Part shown: positions 29,031 to 37,557 of the stretch, piece after piece | Layout: each line of letters opens with the position of its first letter | Position numbering within the stretch: the first letter of the stretch is position 1 | NCBI GenBank assembly: GCA_945869845.1 | Contig: CAMBRG010000001.1 | Location: 36,478 to 100,477 of the forward strand | Direction of reading: 5' to 3' | DNA from: Opitutus sp. GAS368 | Lineage (GTDB): Bacteria; Verrucomicrobiota; Verrucomicrobiia; Opitutales; Opitutaceae | Length of the DNA stretch: 64,000 bases | Translations under genes and position numbers: made by a program | The notes under the pieces: generated by a model | Databases searched by the model: none | What the model was told of the DNA's origin: nothing | Seen by the model: only the letters and a program-made list of their open reading frames with translations

Positions 29031-30848
29031 TTAGGGCAGCAGCGTCAGGGTGAGGCGACGGACATCCATCACGGATTGACCGGGGATTTCGAGGGCGCGG
29101 AGGACGAGCGGGCCCGCGCCGGCGGGGAGGGTGATTTCGCCGAGGGCGAGTGTGCGGAATTCCTTCATCTGCGATTCGCCGGGCGGGCGCGGGAGGGTGT
29201 CTTGATTGGTGTAGAGCGGTGGGTCCCAGCCGGGGGCGACCTTGCCGGTGAGGCGGGCGGCGTGGAGGGAGAGTTCGACGGTCGCGCCGGCGTCGGGGAG
29301 CGGGCAGGTGTAGTCGATCGCGACGGTGTAGCGGCCGGCGGTGACGACCTCGACATTCCAGACCATGCGGTCGTCGCGAGATTTCCAGTTTACGAAATAG
29401 GAACTGTTGGGCGCGTTGGCGCTGCGTTTGACGTCGCCCTGCGGCTCGCCGTCGCGGGCGGGGAGCATCGTGATGGGGAACTCGCGGTAGCCGACGTGGA
29501 GCGGGCGCGGATCGACGGCGTTGGCGGCGCCCGGTCGGGCACGGGCGGCGGGGCGTGCGGCGAGGACGTCGCGGCGGAAGGTTTGGACGGCGGCGGTGAG
29601 CTCGGCGGTGAGCGTGGGTTCGCGGGTGTTGAGCGGCGTGGTCTGACCGGGATCGGCGACGAGGTCGTAGAGTTGGCCCTGAGCGTCGAGGCGGTGGCGC
29701 TGGGTGCGCACGCTGACGTTGGCGTTCCAGGCATTGAAGATCATGCGCTCGGGCCACGGACGATTTTGTTTGAGGAGCAACGGGGAGAGATCGCGGCCGT
29801 CGAGCGGTTTAGTGCCGACGCGGGGAATGCCGGCGAGCGACGTGAGGGTCGGGAGCAGGTCGATGGCGCCGGCGATCTCGGGGATCGTGTGGCCGGCGGG
29901 AAGCTTGGCGGGCCAGCGAATCCAGAGCGGGGAGCGCACGCCGCCCTCGTCGGTGGAGGCTTTGCGGTTTTTCATGCCGCCGTTGTAGCGGAAAGAATTG
30001 GGGCCGTTGTCGGTGAAGTAGACGACGATGGTGTTTTCGGCGACGCCGAGTTCTTCGAGGCGGCGGAGAATGCGGCCGACGTTGGCGTCTTGGTTTTCTA
30101 TCATGGCGAGGGCGCAACGGGTTTCGTCGAGCTTTTCGCGGGCGGGGTCGGTGGCGGGCTGCGCAATGGGTTTATCCTTGAAGCGCGCCCAGTCGGCGGC
30201 GGGCGCGGCCCACGGGGAGTGGGGCGTGGTGAAGGGCACGTAGCAGAGAAACGGTTTCGCGCGATGGCGTTGGATAAAGTCGAGGGCGCGGTCGGTGCAG
30301 ACATCGACGATGTAGCCGGAGGTACGGACCATGCGGCCGTTTTCCTCGAGGGGCGCGTCGAAGTATTCGCCCCAATGGCCGGAGGAGTGGCCGAAGTATT
30401 CGTCGAAGCCGCGGGCTTTGGGGTGGTAGGGCCATTGGCTGCCGTTGTGCCATTTGCCGAAAGCGCCGGTGGCGTAGCCGGCGGCTTTGAACGCGTCGGC
30501 GAGAGTTTTTTCGTCGAGGTCGAGGCGCTCGAGACCGGTCGAGACGCCGCGCACGCCGGTGCGGGCATGGTAGCGGCCGGTGAGAAATTCGGCGCGGGTG
30601 GGAGCGCAGACGGGTTGGACAAAAAAGCGGTCGAAGCTCACGCCGCCGGTGGCGATGGAGTCGATGTGCGGCGTGCGGACAGAGGTGTTACCGTTGAAAC
30701 TGTAATCGCCCCAGCCGGCGTCATCGGCGAGAAAGATGACGACGTTGGGCGGGCGGGTCGGGCTCGTGGCGGCGAAGAGGGAGGCGGAGAGAAGGAGAGA
30801 AAGAGAGAGTGAGAGAAAGAGAGCGGCGGAGAAAGGAAGGAAGCGCAT
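29031..30848 (-). CDS. Sulfatase (S1 type) 15 with C-terminal accessory beta-sandwich-like domain
   Basis: PPNVVIFLADDAGWGDYSFNGN; CAPTRAEFLTGRYHARTGV; GKWHNGS; C-terminal ~150 aa with MVWNVEVVTAGRYTVAIDY. Confidence 0.95.
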   Translation of the reverse strand: MRFLPFSAALFLSLSLSLLLSASLFAATSPTRPPNVVIFLADDAGWGDYSFNGNTSVRTPHIDSIATGGVSFDRFFVQPVCAPTRAEFLTGRYHARTGVRGVSTGLERLDLDEKTLADAFKAAGYATGAFGKWHNGSQWPYHPKARGFDEYFGHSSGHWGEYFDAPLEENGRMVRTSGYIVDVCTDRALDFIQRHRAKPFLCYVPFTTPHSPWAAPAADWARFKDKPIAQPATDPAREKLDETRCALAMIENQDANVGRILRRLEELGVAENTIVVYFTDNGPNSFRYNGGMKNRKASTDEGGVRSPLWIRWPAKLPAGHTIPEIAGAIDLLPTLTSLAGIPRVGTKPLDGRDLSPLLLKQNRPWPERMIFNAWNANVSVRTQRHRLDAQGQLYDLVADPGQTTPLNTREPTLTAELTAAVQTFRRDVLAARPAARARPGAANAVDPRPLHVGYREFPITMLPARDGEPQGDVKRSANAPNSSYFVNWKSRDDRMVWNVEVVTAGRYTVAIDYTCPLPDAGATVELSLHAARLTGKVAPGWDPPLYTNQDTLPRPPGESQMKEFRTLALGEITLPAGAGPLVLRALEIPGQSVMDVRRLTLTLLP

Positions 30849-31025
30849 GGGGGGAAGCGGGACGGGATGGGGCTGTCGAGGAGCCGGGGTGGGCGGCGGA
30901 GTGGCAGCAGCGCAGAGGAGCGCGGGGCGCGACTCAATGCTGGAGTCTGGGGGATCGGTGAATTCTCTGCGGAGTGCCCGCCACGAGGCGTTCTGTTTTG
31001 CGGGGCGCGAGGCCGAACGGTCACG

Positions 31026-31470
31026 CGGGCCCGGTGGAGGGGTGGAAAAACCGGCGGGCGCGGTCGGTCTTGGGGGCGGTGATGACTTGTGCGGGCGGGC
31101 CGGTTTCGATCACGCGGCCCGCGTCCAGGAAGACGATCTCGGTGGCGGCCAGGCGGTTGAATTCCACGTTGTGCGACCCCACGACCATCGGAAGACCGGG
31201 GTGAAGCTGAGGCGGCGGCCGAGCTCGACGGCGACGGCGTAGTCCCAGCCCTCGGCGGCGCGGGTGTCGGTGCGGATGAAGTTGAAAGGGGAGTGGCCGT
31301 TCTCGACGGCGAACGCGACGTTGCGAGCAGGCGTTGGCGGAGTGGAGGCGTTGCCGGCCGGGGCTGATTCAGCGCCGGGACGCGGGGCGCACGCGGCGAG
31401 CAGGCCGGCGGCGAGCAACGGAATGAAGCGGAGCGTAGGAAGGACGGAGAGGCGCGACGCAGCGTGAGCA
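31026..31470 (-). pseudogene. Fused relic: N-terminus of an ABC-transporter substrate-binding lipoprotein joined to the C-terminus of an ABC ATPase
   Basis: IPLLAAGLLAACAPRPG..VENGHSPFNFIRTDTRAAEGWDYAVAVELGRRLSFTPVF then frame change to MVVGSHNVEFNRLAATEIVFLDAGRVIETGPPAQVITAPKTDRARRFFHPSTGPA*. Confidence 0.75.
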
Positions 31471-31715
31471 ATGCAAACCGCGGGCCGCAGGGCAAGCGGA
31501 CGAACACGGAGGGTGGGCGGTTAGAACGGAAACTGGAGCTGGGACATGACGACACGATTCTCGAGTTCGTCCCGTCGCGGCGCGTAACCCGCTTGTGGGG
31601 GATTTTGAAACTTTACCGACTCGACGGGGCGCCAAATCACCCGCAAGCGGGCTCCTGCCTCCGGCTCAATGAATCGCTCCGGTTTTGCCTGAGGCTGGAG
31701 CCGTAGATTTGTGGG

Positions 31716-32732
31716 CTACTGAACCGGGTTGATTGTGAAGGAGCGGGGAACCGGTGCCACGTCTTTCAGGAAAGTCTGATACAGTTCGGCGTGTTTTTTC
31801 GGGTCGCTCCCGAAATCATCGATGATCATCCGCATCTGAGTTCGCCGCCCCTCTCCGGGCTGGAAATCCTCACCGAAGAGCGACAAGTAGAGACTGCGGT
31901 GCCGCGCGACCCCGTCGGTGTCGGGATCGCCTTTGTAGGTGGCGCCCACCGCATAAACATCCTCGGGTCGGCCCATCAGCAGGACGTCGACGGGCCCTTG
32001 GTTAAAAAACGCCATGGGCAGGCCGTAGCGCCGACCGATGGCCATTCGCCAAGGGAAGCGGCCTTTCTGGTGCCGCCCGTCGGTCAGCAGGTTGGCCCCA
32101 GCTTCGTCGCGTGGGAAAAAGGGGTAGAGGCCGTGGATCATCGGTTGATCCTGGATGCGGATCTGTTCGGGCTCGTTCGGTCCGAATTCTTGCTTCGCCA
32201 CGTAGGCTCCACCGTCGAAGCCCGGCGCCATGTAGGCGGACAAAAGAATTTCGAAGCCGGGGTAGAACGCCAAGGTTTCCACCCGCAGGTCCAGATCGAT
32301 GATGTTGGGATCGCGGAACGTGAATTGGGCCGTGACTTTGGCCTGCCGGCGAAGCGTCGGCTCCCAGATAAAAGTAATCCCGTCCTGCGTGGGCTTTAGC
32401 GTGGCGGATTCTACCCGCAGCTCGGTGAGATACCCGCCGCGGGTCACCACGCGAAAATAATTGAGCAGGCCCGCCTTTACCATGCCGCCCACATCCGGGC
32501 TCACCAAAGTGTTCGAAGGCGTGTGCACGACTTTACTGAAGTGGTGGCTCTTTCCGTGAGAGGCCGACAGGTCGCAATTCAAGACGCCGGAGAGGCGGGA
32601 TAACGAAAAGGTCAGCTCCTTCTTCGCTGCATCCCAGCGACATATTTCCGAGGTTTGGCCGAAGGCCGAAGCCGCCAGCAGGAAGGCTGCGCCGACCCAG
32701 GCGAGGTAAGTCAAAGGCGTTGATTTCATCAT
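31716..32732 (-). CDS. Uncharacterised secreted protein, predicted beta-rich
   Basis: MMKSTPLTYLAWVGAAFLLAASAFGQ signal peptide; coherent ORF to ..YQTFLKDVAPVPRSFTINPVQ*; no family recognised with confidence. Confidence 0.75.
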   Translation of the reverse strand: MMKSTPLTYLAWVGAAFLLAASAFGQTSEICRWDAAKKELTFSLSRLSGVLNCDLSASHGKSHHFSKVVHTPSNTLVSPDVGGMVKAGLLNYFRVVTRGGYLTELRVESATLKPTQDGITFIWEPTLRRQAKVTAQFTFRDPNIIDLDLRVETLAFYPGFEILLSAYMAPGFDGGAYVAKQEFGPNEPEQIRIQDQPMIHGLYPFFPRDEAGANLLTDGRHQKGRFPWRMAIGRRYGLPMAFFNQGPVDVLLMGRPEDVYAVGATYKGDPDTDGVARHRSLYLSLFGEDFQPGEGRRTQMRMIIDDFGSDPKKHAELYQTFLKDVAPVPRSFTINPVQ

Positions 32733-32945
32733 TGTATTTATCAACCACGCGTAAGGGAGATCAAATCCTTTGCCGCGTCCGGTGCGGCGCGACGTTCGCT
32801 GGCTCGCTGGCTTGCTTGTTGGGGCTGGCGTCGATTGAGCGGTAGCTCCGCTTACCGGGCACGCGTTTTTCTTTCGCTCGCGTTGGAACGGTTTGAGCAG
32901 CGAGAGTTTTGCTCGCGCGGTCCGCACCGCCTACCCCTTTCACCC

Positions 32946-34733
32946 GTGATTTTCCAACGTTCTCTCCTGCGCGGTCGCGCTTTCATAATTTTCGGTGCGC
33001 TCGCCTCGGCAGGTTTTGCGGCCAAGGCGCCAGCCCCGGCTGCGGCCCCATTGCTCTCGCCCCCGCCGATTTATTCACGCGATGAGGCGACCCTCGGGCA
33101 GGGACGGACGCGGTTCACGCAGCTCTGCGCTGGATGTCATGGGCTGGACCGCGATGGCATCGGTCCGCCGCTCGGCGGCGTGACCCGCGTGCTCCCGCAG
33201 GACGAGCTCCTGCGGCACATGCGCAATCCGGCTGCGCTCATTGAGGCGGGCGATCCACGCGCGAACGCACTGTTTCGCCGCTACAAAGTCATCATGCCTC
33301 CGTTTGAGGTTTTGCCGGAAGAGCAACTCGTCGCAATTCTGGCCTACATCGACCGCGAGACGGAGAACTCAAAAATCATCCCGTTCGCGGTCGATCTCAC
33401 ATCGCCGACCGGAAAAGAGGTTCGGCTGATTCCGCCGGTGGAAAAATCTTCCCTTGTGATTGAGCTGGAGGAATGGGTGCGGATTCCGGTCGCGCCGAAT
33501 CGTCGGCCCGACAAGGGCATCGCCACGCTGCGCTCGAGCCCGCGCAAGGACGGGGCGGTGTTCATCAGCGATCAGATGGGCGTGATTTATCGCGTGAAGG
33601 ACCGGGAAGTCGCGGTGTTTCTGGACATCCGCGACCGGCTCCCGAGTTTCGTCTTCGAGCCGGGAATCGGCACGGGTTTGGGCAGCTTCGCGTTTCATCC
33701 CGATTTTCCGAGCAACGGCCGGTTCTACACGACGCACGCTGAGATCACGTCAAGCAAACCCGCGATCAATGAGGCGTGGTATGAAAAGGTCGTTATCCCG
33801 GACAAGGGCACGCCGCCGCTATATTGGATCGTCTCGGAGTGGCACGTGGACGACCCCGGGGCCAAACGCTTCACCGGAACCCGCCGCGAAGTGCTGCGGC
33901 TCAAAACACCCACCACGGCGCATGGCTGTCAGGACATCGCGTTTGCGCCGGTGACGGATCGCAGCGACCCGGACTACGGGCTCCTCTTTATCGGGGTGGG
34001 CGACGGCGGGTCGGTCAATTTGAAGATGCCGGATCTCGCGGGTAGCCCCCGGTCGCTGCTTGGCGCGCTCTTGCGCATCGATCCGCGAGGGACAAACGCC
34101 CCGGCGGGCGGCTATGGAATTCCGACGGACAATCCTTTCGCGCGCAGTGCGGACCCGTTGGCGCGGCCGGAGATCTGGGCTTACGGATTCCGCAATCCCC
34201 ACCGCCTGTGCTGGGACCTCTCGTTTGGGAAGCGGCTCTTCGTGGCCGATATCGGCGAGGCAAATGCCGAGGAGATCAACCTGATCGAGAAAGGCGGTGA
34301 CTATGGCTGGAACAGATTCGAGGGGCTTGCCCGCGTCGACGTGATGAAGGACGCCAAAGTGGTGCAGCCCGCGACGCCCGCCGAACTCGCGGCGCATCGT
34401 CTCCCCTTCGGCGCTTACGATCATACGGATGGTCGGGCGATCTCCGGCGGTTTCGTTTACCGCGGTCCGATTGAAGCCCTGCAGCACAACTATGTTTTTG
34501 GCGATATCGTGACCGGCCGGCTCTTCTTCATGCGCCTAGATGAAACGTTGTCGGATGCCAAAATCTACGAGCTAAATGTTGAGCAAGACGGCGTCGCCAC
34601 GAGCATCGCCGAGCTGTCGCGGGCGAAGCGGGCACACCTCCGCGTCGGCTACGACGAGCAGACGGGCGACCTATTTTTTATGACCAAGGAAGACGGCCGC
34701 GTGCGTCGCGTGACGAAAGCATTTTCTCGATGA
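32946..34733 (+). CDS. Cytochrome c fused to PQQ-dependent glucose/sorbosone dehydrogenase-like beta-propeller
   Basis: CAGCH heme motif (FTQLCAGCHGLDRDGIGPPLGG), propeller repeats (GTGLGSFAFHPDFPSNGRFY, ARPEIWAYGFRNPHRLCWD, GDYGWNRFEG); likely GTG start 32946. Confidence 0.85.
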   Translation: MIFQRSLLRGRAFIIFGALASAGFAAKAPAPAAAPLLSPPPIYSRDEATLGQGRTRFTQLCAGCHGLDRDGIGPPLGGVTRVLPQDELLRHMRNPAALIEAGDPRANALFRRYKVIMPPFEVLPEEQLVAILAYIDRETENSKIIPFAVDLTSPTGKEVRLIPPVEKSSLVIELEEWVRIPVAPNRRPDKGIATLRSSPRKDGAVFISDQMGVIYRVKDREVAVFLDIRDRLPSFVFEPGIGTGLGSFAFHPDFPSNGRFYTTHAEITSSKPAINEAWYEKVVIPDKGTPPLYWIVSEWHVDDPGAKRFTGTRREVLRLKTPTTAHGCQDIAFAPVTDRSDPDYGLLFIGVGDGGSVNLKMPDLAGSPRSLLGALLRIDPRGTNAPAGGYGIPTDNPFARSADPLARPEIWAYGFRNPHRLCWDLSFGKRLFVADIGEANAEEINLIEKGGDYGWNRFEGLARVDVMKDAKVVQPATPAELAAHRLPFGAYDHTDGRAISGGFVYRGPIEALQHNYVFGDIVTGRLFFMRLDETLSDAKIYELNVEQDGVATSIAELSRAKRAHLRVGYDEQTGDLFFMTKEDGRVRRVTKAFSR

Positions 34734-35803
34734 TCCGCGCACTTCGATTTGGCTTACGCTCGCTCGCGCTCGGCGCTGCCGTGGGTTCGGCCGCCGTGGC
34801 CGCCACGCCGCCGCGCTATTCGCTGCAGGAGACGACGACGGCGGAGAAGATCCCGCTTATCGTTCTGCGGGACGAAACGAGCCGCATCGAAGCCGCAGTT
34901 GCGCCGACGCAGGGTGGCGAGTTGTCCGGCGTGGCGGTTGAGTTCAACGGCCGCTGGGTCGAGTTGATCTATCGCGGGAGAGACTACCGGGCCGCCCCAG
35001 GATTTCGCGGTAAGGCCTCGATCCTCTGGCCGGCGGTCGGCTCGAGCATCCCAACGGAGGCGACTGCGGTGAACGGAAAAATCGAGAGCGCCTATGATTA
35101 CATGGGAAAACGCTACCCGATGCCGCAGCACGGCTTCGCGCGGCTCAAGACTTGGCGGGTGGTGCGAACGTGGACGAACGCAACGGAAGCTGCCGTCGAG
35201 TTGGTCCTGAACGATGATGAGGATACCCGCGCGCAGTATCCCTTCGGCTTCGCCGTGCACGTGATTTACCGCGTGACCGAAGGCCGCGTCGAGATTCAGC
35301 ACGAGGTGAAAGCGGCCGCGTCGAACACGGCGCCGATGTTTTTCTCCATGGGCAATCACATCGGCTTCGCCGTTCCGCTGCTCACCGGCTCGTCGGCCGC
35401 GACCTTCGCCGTCGAGAGCCCGTCCCGTTTCGAATATCTGCGCGGAAAGAACGGTGCCCCTGACGGCACGACGCGCGAGCGCAGCTTCACGGCTGCAACG
35501 CCCCTGGGAAAACTGAAATTCATGCCGGCGATGTCGGTCGGCGGTTACGAGTGCGATCCGTGGTTTCGCCTGACCGATGCGAGCGGACTCGGGGTGAAGG
35601 TGACCCATCACGCGTCCTCCACACCGGCTCCGCCCTTCGTCCAATTCAATCTCTACGGCGGGACGGCCGAGGGCTTTTTTTGTCCCGAGCCCTTCGTCGG
35701 CCTGCACAATTCGCTCAACACGCAGACCGGCCAAATCGACCTCGCTCCGGGGAAAAGTTGGACGTGGTTGATCCGCGTCGAACCGGAGCGGGCTTCTCCT
35801 TGA
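34730..35803 (+). CDS. Aldose 1-epimerase-like protein
   Basis: APTQGGELSGVAVEFNGRWVELIYRGRDY, PQHGFARLKTWRV, FSMGNHIGFAVPL; overlaps upstream stop by ATGA. Confidence 0.85.
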   Translation: MIRALRFGLRSLALGAAVGSAAVAATPPRYSLQETTTAEKIPLIVLRDETSRIEAAVAPTQGGELSGVAVEFNGRWVELIYRGRDYRAAPGFRGKASILWPAVGSSIPTEATAVNGKIESAYDYMGKRYPMPQHGFARLKTWRVVRTWTNATEAAVELVLNDDEDTRAQYPFGFAVHVIYRVTEGRVEIQHEVKAAASNTAPMFFSMGNHIGFAVPLLTGSSAATFAVESPSRFEYLRGKNGAPDGTTRERSFTAATPLGKLKFMPAMSVGGYECDPWFRLTDASGLGVKVTHHASSTPAPPFVQFNLYGGTAEGFFCPEPFVGLHNSLNTQTGQIDLAPGKSWTWLIRVEPERASP

Positions 35804-35992
35804 GCAAATTGAAGCGCGTAACGGCGGCCCACGTGACGAAAGCTCCGACGGCGATGAGCAGTGTGCCGAGGCCAATCAACTTGGCCGGCGGGAGAGGTGC
35901 TTGCATGGATTTAAATTTATTGGCGACGAGGGTCGATCATGGGCGTGATCGGAGTCGGCGGGTGACGAAGCGCAGATAAGGCGGCTACGGGA

Positions 35993-36010
35993 CGCGACGG
36001 GGGCGTCGCG
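35993..36010. repeat. Palindromic repeat cgcgacgggggcgtcgcg, copy 2
   Basis: 18 bp identical to 3783..3800. Confidence 0.65.
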
Positions 36011-36064
36011 TCTCCAGAGTTAAGCTTTGGAGAGAGAACGCTACGCTTCGTTGGCCGGGTCTTC

Positions 36065-37414
36065 CTAGTCGCCTTTTTTGCCGGGATTTTGGGCGCCTTG
36101 CTCTGCCACCTGTTTCGGGCGCGCTTGGGCGTATTGGTTGAGGACGGCTTGCAGTTTCTTGGCCTCGGTGGCGGCGGCGCCGGACAGCGAGGATTGGGGG
36201 AGGGGCTTCTGCTCAAAGCGGTCCGTGGTGAGGTCGTAGAATTTCCCGTCGCGGTGCAGTTTGTGCGTGGTGCTCTGGGCGTATTCGTGGGTCGCGGTTG
36301 GGCCGCCGTTGCGGGCATACCAGACGTAGTGGGCCTCGCGGGGCGCGCCGGGTTGGCCAAGCAGTTGCGGGAGGAAGCTGCGGCCGTCGATTTCGAGCGC
36401 GGCCGGGAGTTTGGCGCGGGCGACGTCGCAGAGCGTTGGGAAGAAATCCACGCTGGAGATCAGGTCGGCGTTGACGCGGCCGGGAGAAATTTTCGCGGGC
36501 CAGCTCGCGATCAAGGGCACATGATTACCGCGCACGGTGCCGGTGCCTTTGCCGCCGGGGTAGTCGGCACCTTTGAAGCGTGAGGTGACGCCCGTGCCGG
36601 TGCCGTTGTCCCCGATGAACAGGATGAGGGTGTTCTCGCGCAGGCCGAGTTCGTCGAGCTTGGCGACGAGCCGGCCGATCATTTTATCCATGTAGGCGAC
36701 CATGTCGGCGAAGTGTTTCACATCGCGCTTGGCCTGTTCGCCGGTCGTCGTCGGGGCCCATTCCGGACTGTCGGGCGTCGGCTGAAACGGGTCGTGCGTG
36801 AGGATCATCGGGTAGTAGAGGAGAAACGGCCGCTCGCGGTGGCGGGTGATGAAATCGAGCGCGAAGTCGTTGATGAGTTTCGGGCCGTATTCGCCTTGGG
36901 TGTAGTCGATTTCCTCGCCGTTGAGTTCGAGGCCGGGATTCGCGTAGCGCGGGGGGCGACGGGTCTGTTGCCAAAGAAACGATTCGTCGAAGCCGAAGTG
37001 CTGCGGCAGGCCTTTGGTTTTGTCCAACTGCAGCTGCCACTTGCCGGTGATACCGTTGGTGTAACCAGCTGATTTGAGCAGCTGGCTAAACGTGACGGCC
37101 GCGGGATCAAGCACGCCGAATTTGAGGTAATTTCGGACATTGTAGATGCCGGTCATGAGCTGCACGCGCGTGGGCGTGCAGAGCGGCTGCACGTAGCAGT
37201 GTTCGAAGCGCACGCCGGTGGCGGCGAGCCGGTCGAGGTGCGGCGTTTGGTAGGACTGGCCGCCGTTGGCCGTGACGCATTCGAAGCCGAAGTCGTCGGC
37301 CATGATGAGGACGACGTTGGGTTGGCGCTCGGCGGCAAAGGCGGCGGCGGCGAGCGTGAACGCGAAGGTGCAGAGAACGGCGACGAAGGAGCGACGGCGG
37401 AAGGGGCGATTCAT
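36065..37414 (-). CDS. Sulfatase (S1 type) 16
   Basis: QPNVVLIMADDFGFECVTANGGQSYQTPHLD; CTPTRVQLMTGIYNVRNY; GKWQLQ; start MNRPFRRR. Confidence 0.95.
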   Translation of the reverse strand: MNRPFRRRSFVAVLCTFAFTLAAAAFAAERQPNVVLIMADDFGFECVTANGGQSYQTPHLDRLAATGVRFEHCYVQPLCTPTRVQLMTGIYNVRNYLKFGVLDPAAVTFSQLLKSAGYTNGITGKWQLQLDKTKGLPQHFGFDESFLWQQTRRPPRYANPGLELNGEEIDYTQGEYGPKLINDFALDFITRHRERPFLLYYPMILTHDPFQPTPDSPEWAPTTTGEQAKRDVKHFADMVAYMDKMIGRLVAKLDELGLRENTLILFIGDNGTGTGVTSRFKGADYPGGKGTGTVRGNHVPLIASWPAKISPGRVNADLISSVDFFPTLCDVARAKLPAALEIDGRSFLPQLLGQPGAPREAHYVWYARNGGPTATHEYAQSTTHKLHRDGKFYDLTTDRFEQKPLPQSSLSGAAATEAKKLQAVLNQYAQARPKQVAEQGAQNPGKKGD

Positions 37415-37557
37415 GGGTGGAGGGGTAGAGTCGTTTTTGACGGGGCGATAGGGTGACTGGCCTGGCGGCGAGGGTGAGCGAGTGGTTTTCAAGCGCGGTC
37501 CACGCGCTCACGCTCGAGGCTACCCCAAGGGAAGTTCTTTGGACCGGCAGGTGAGGT

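Noticed and set aside
30638-31555. 305-aa minus ORF MSSCPSSSF..
   Set aside because: Arg/Pro/Ser-rich, out of frame with sulfatase 15 and the ABC relic.
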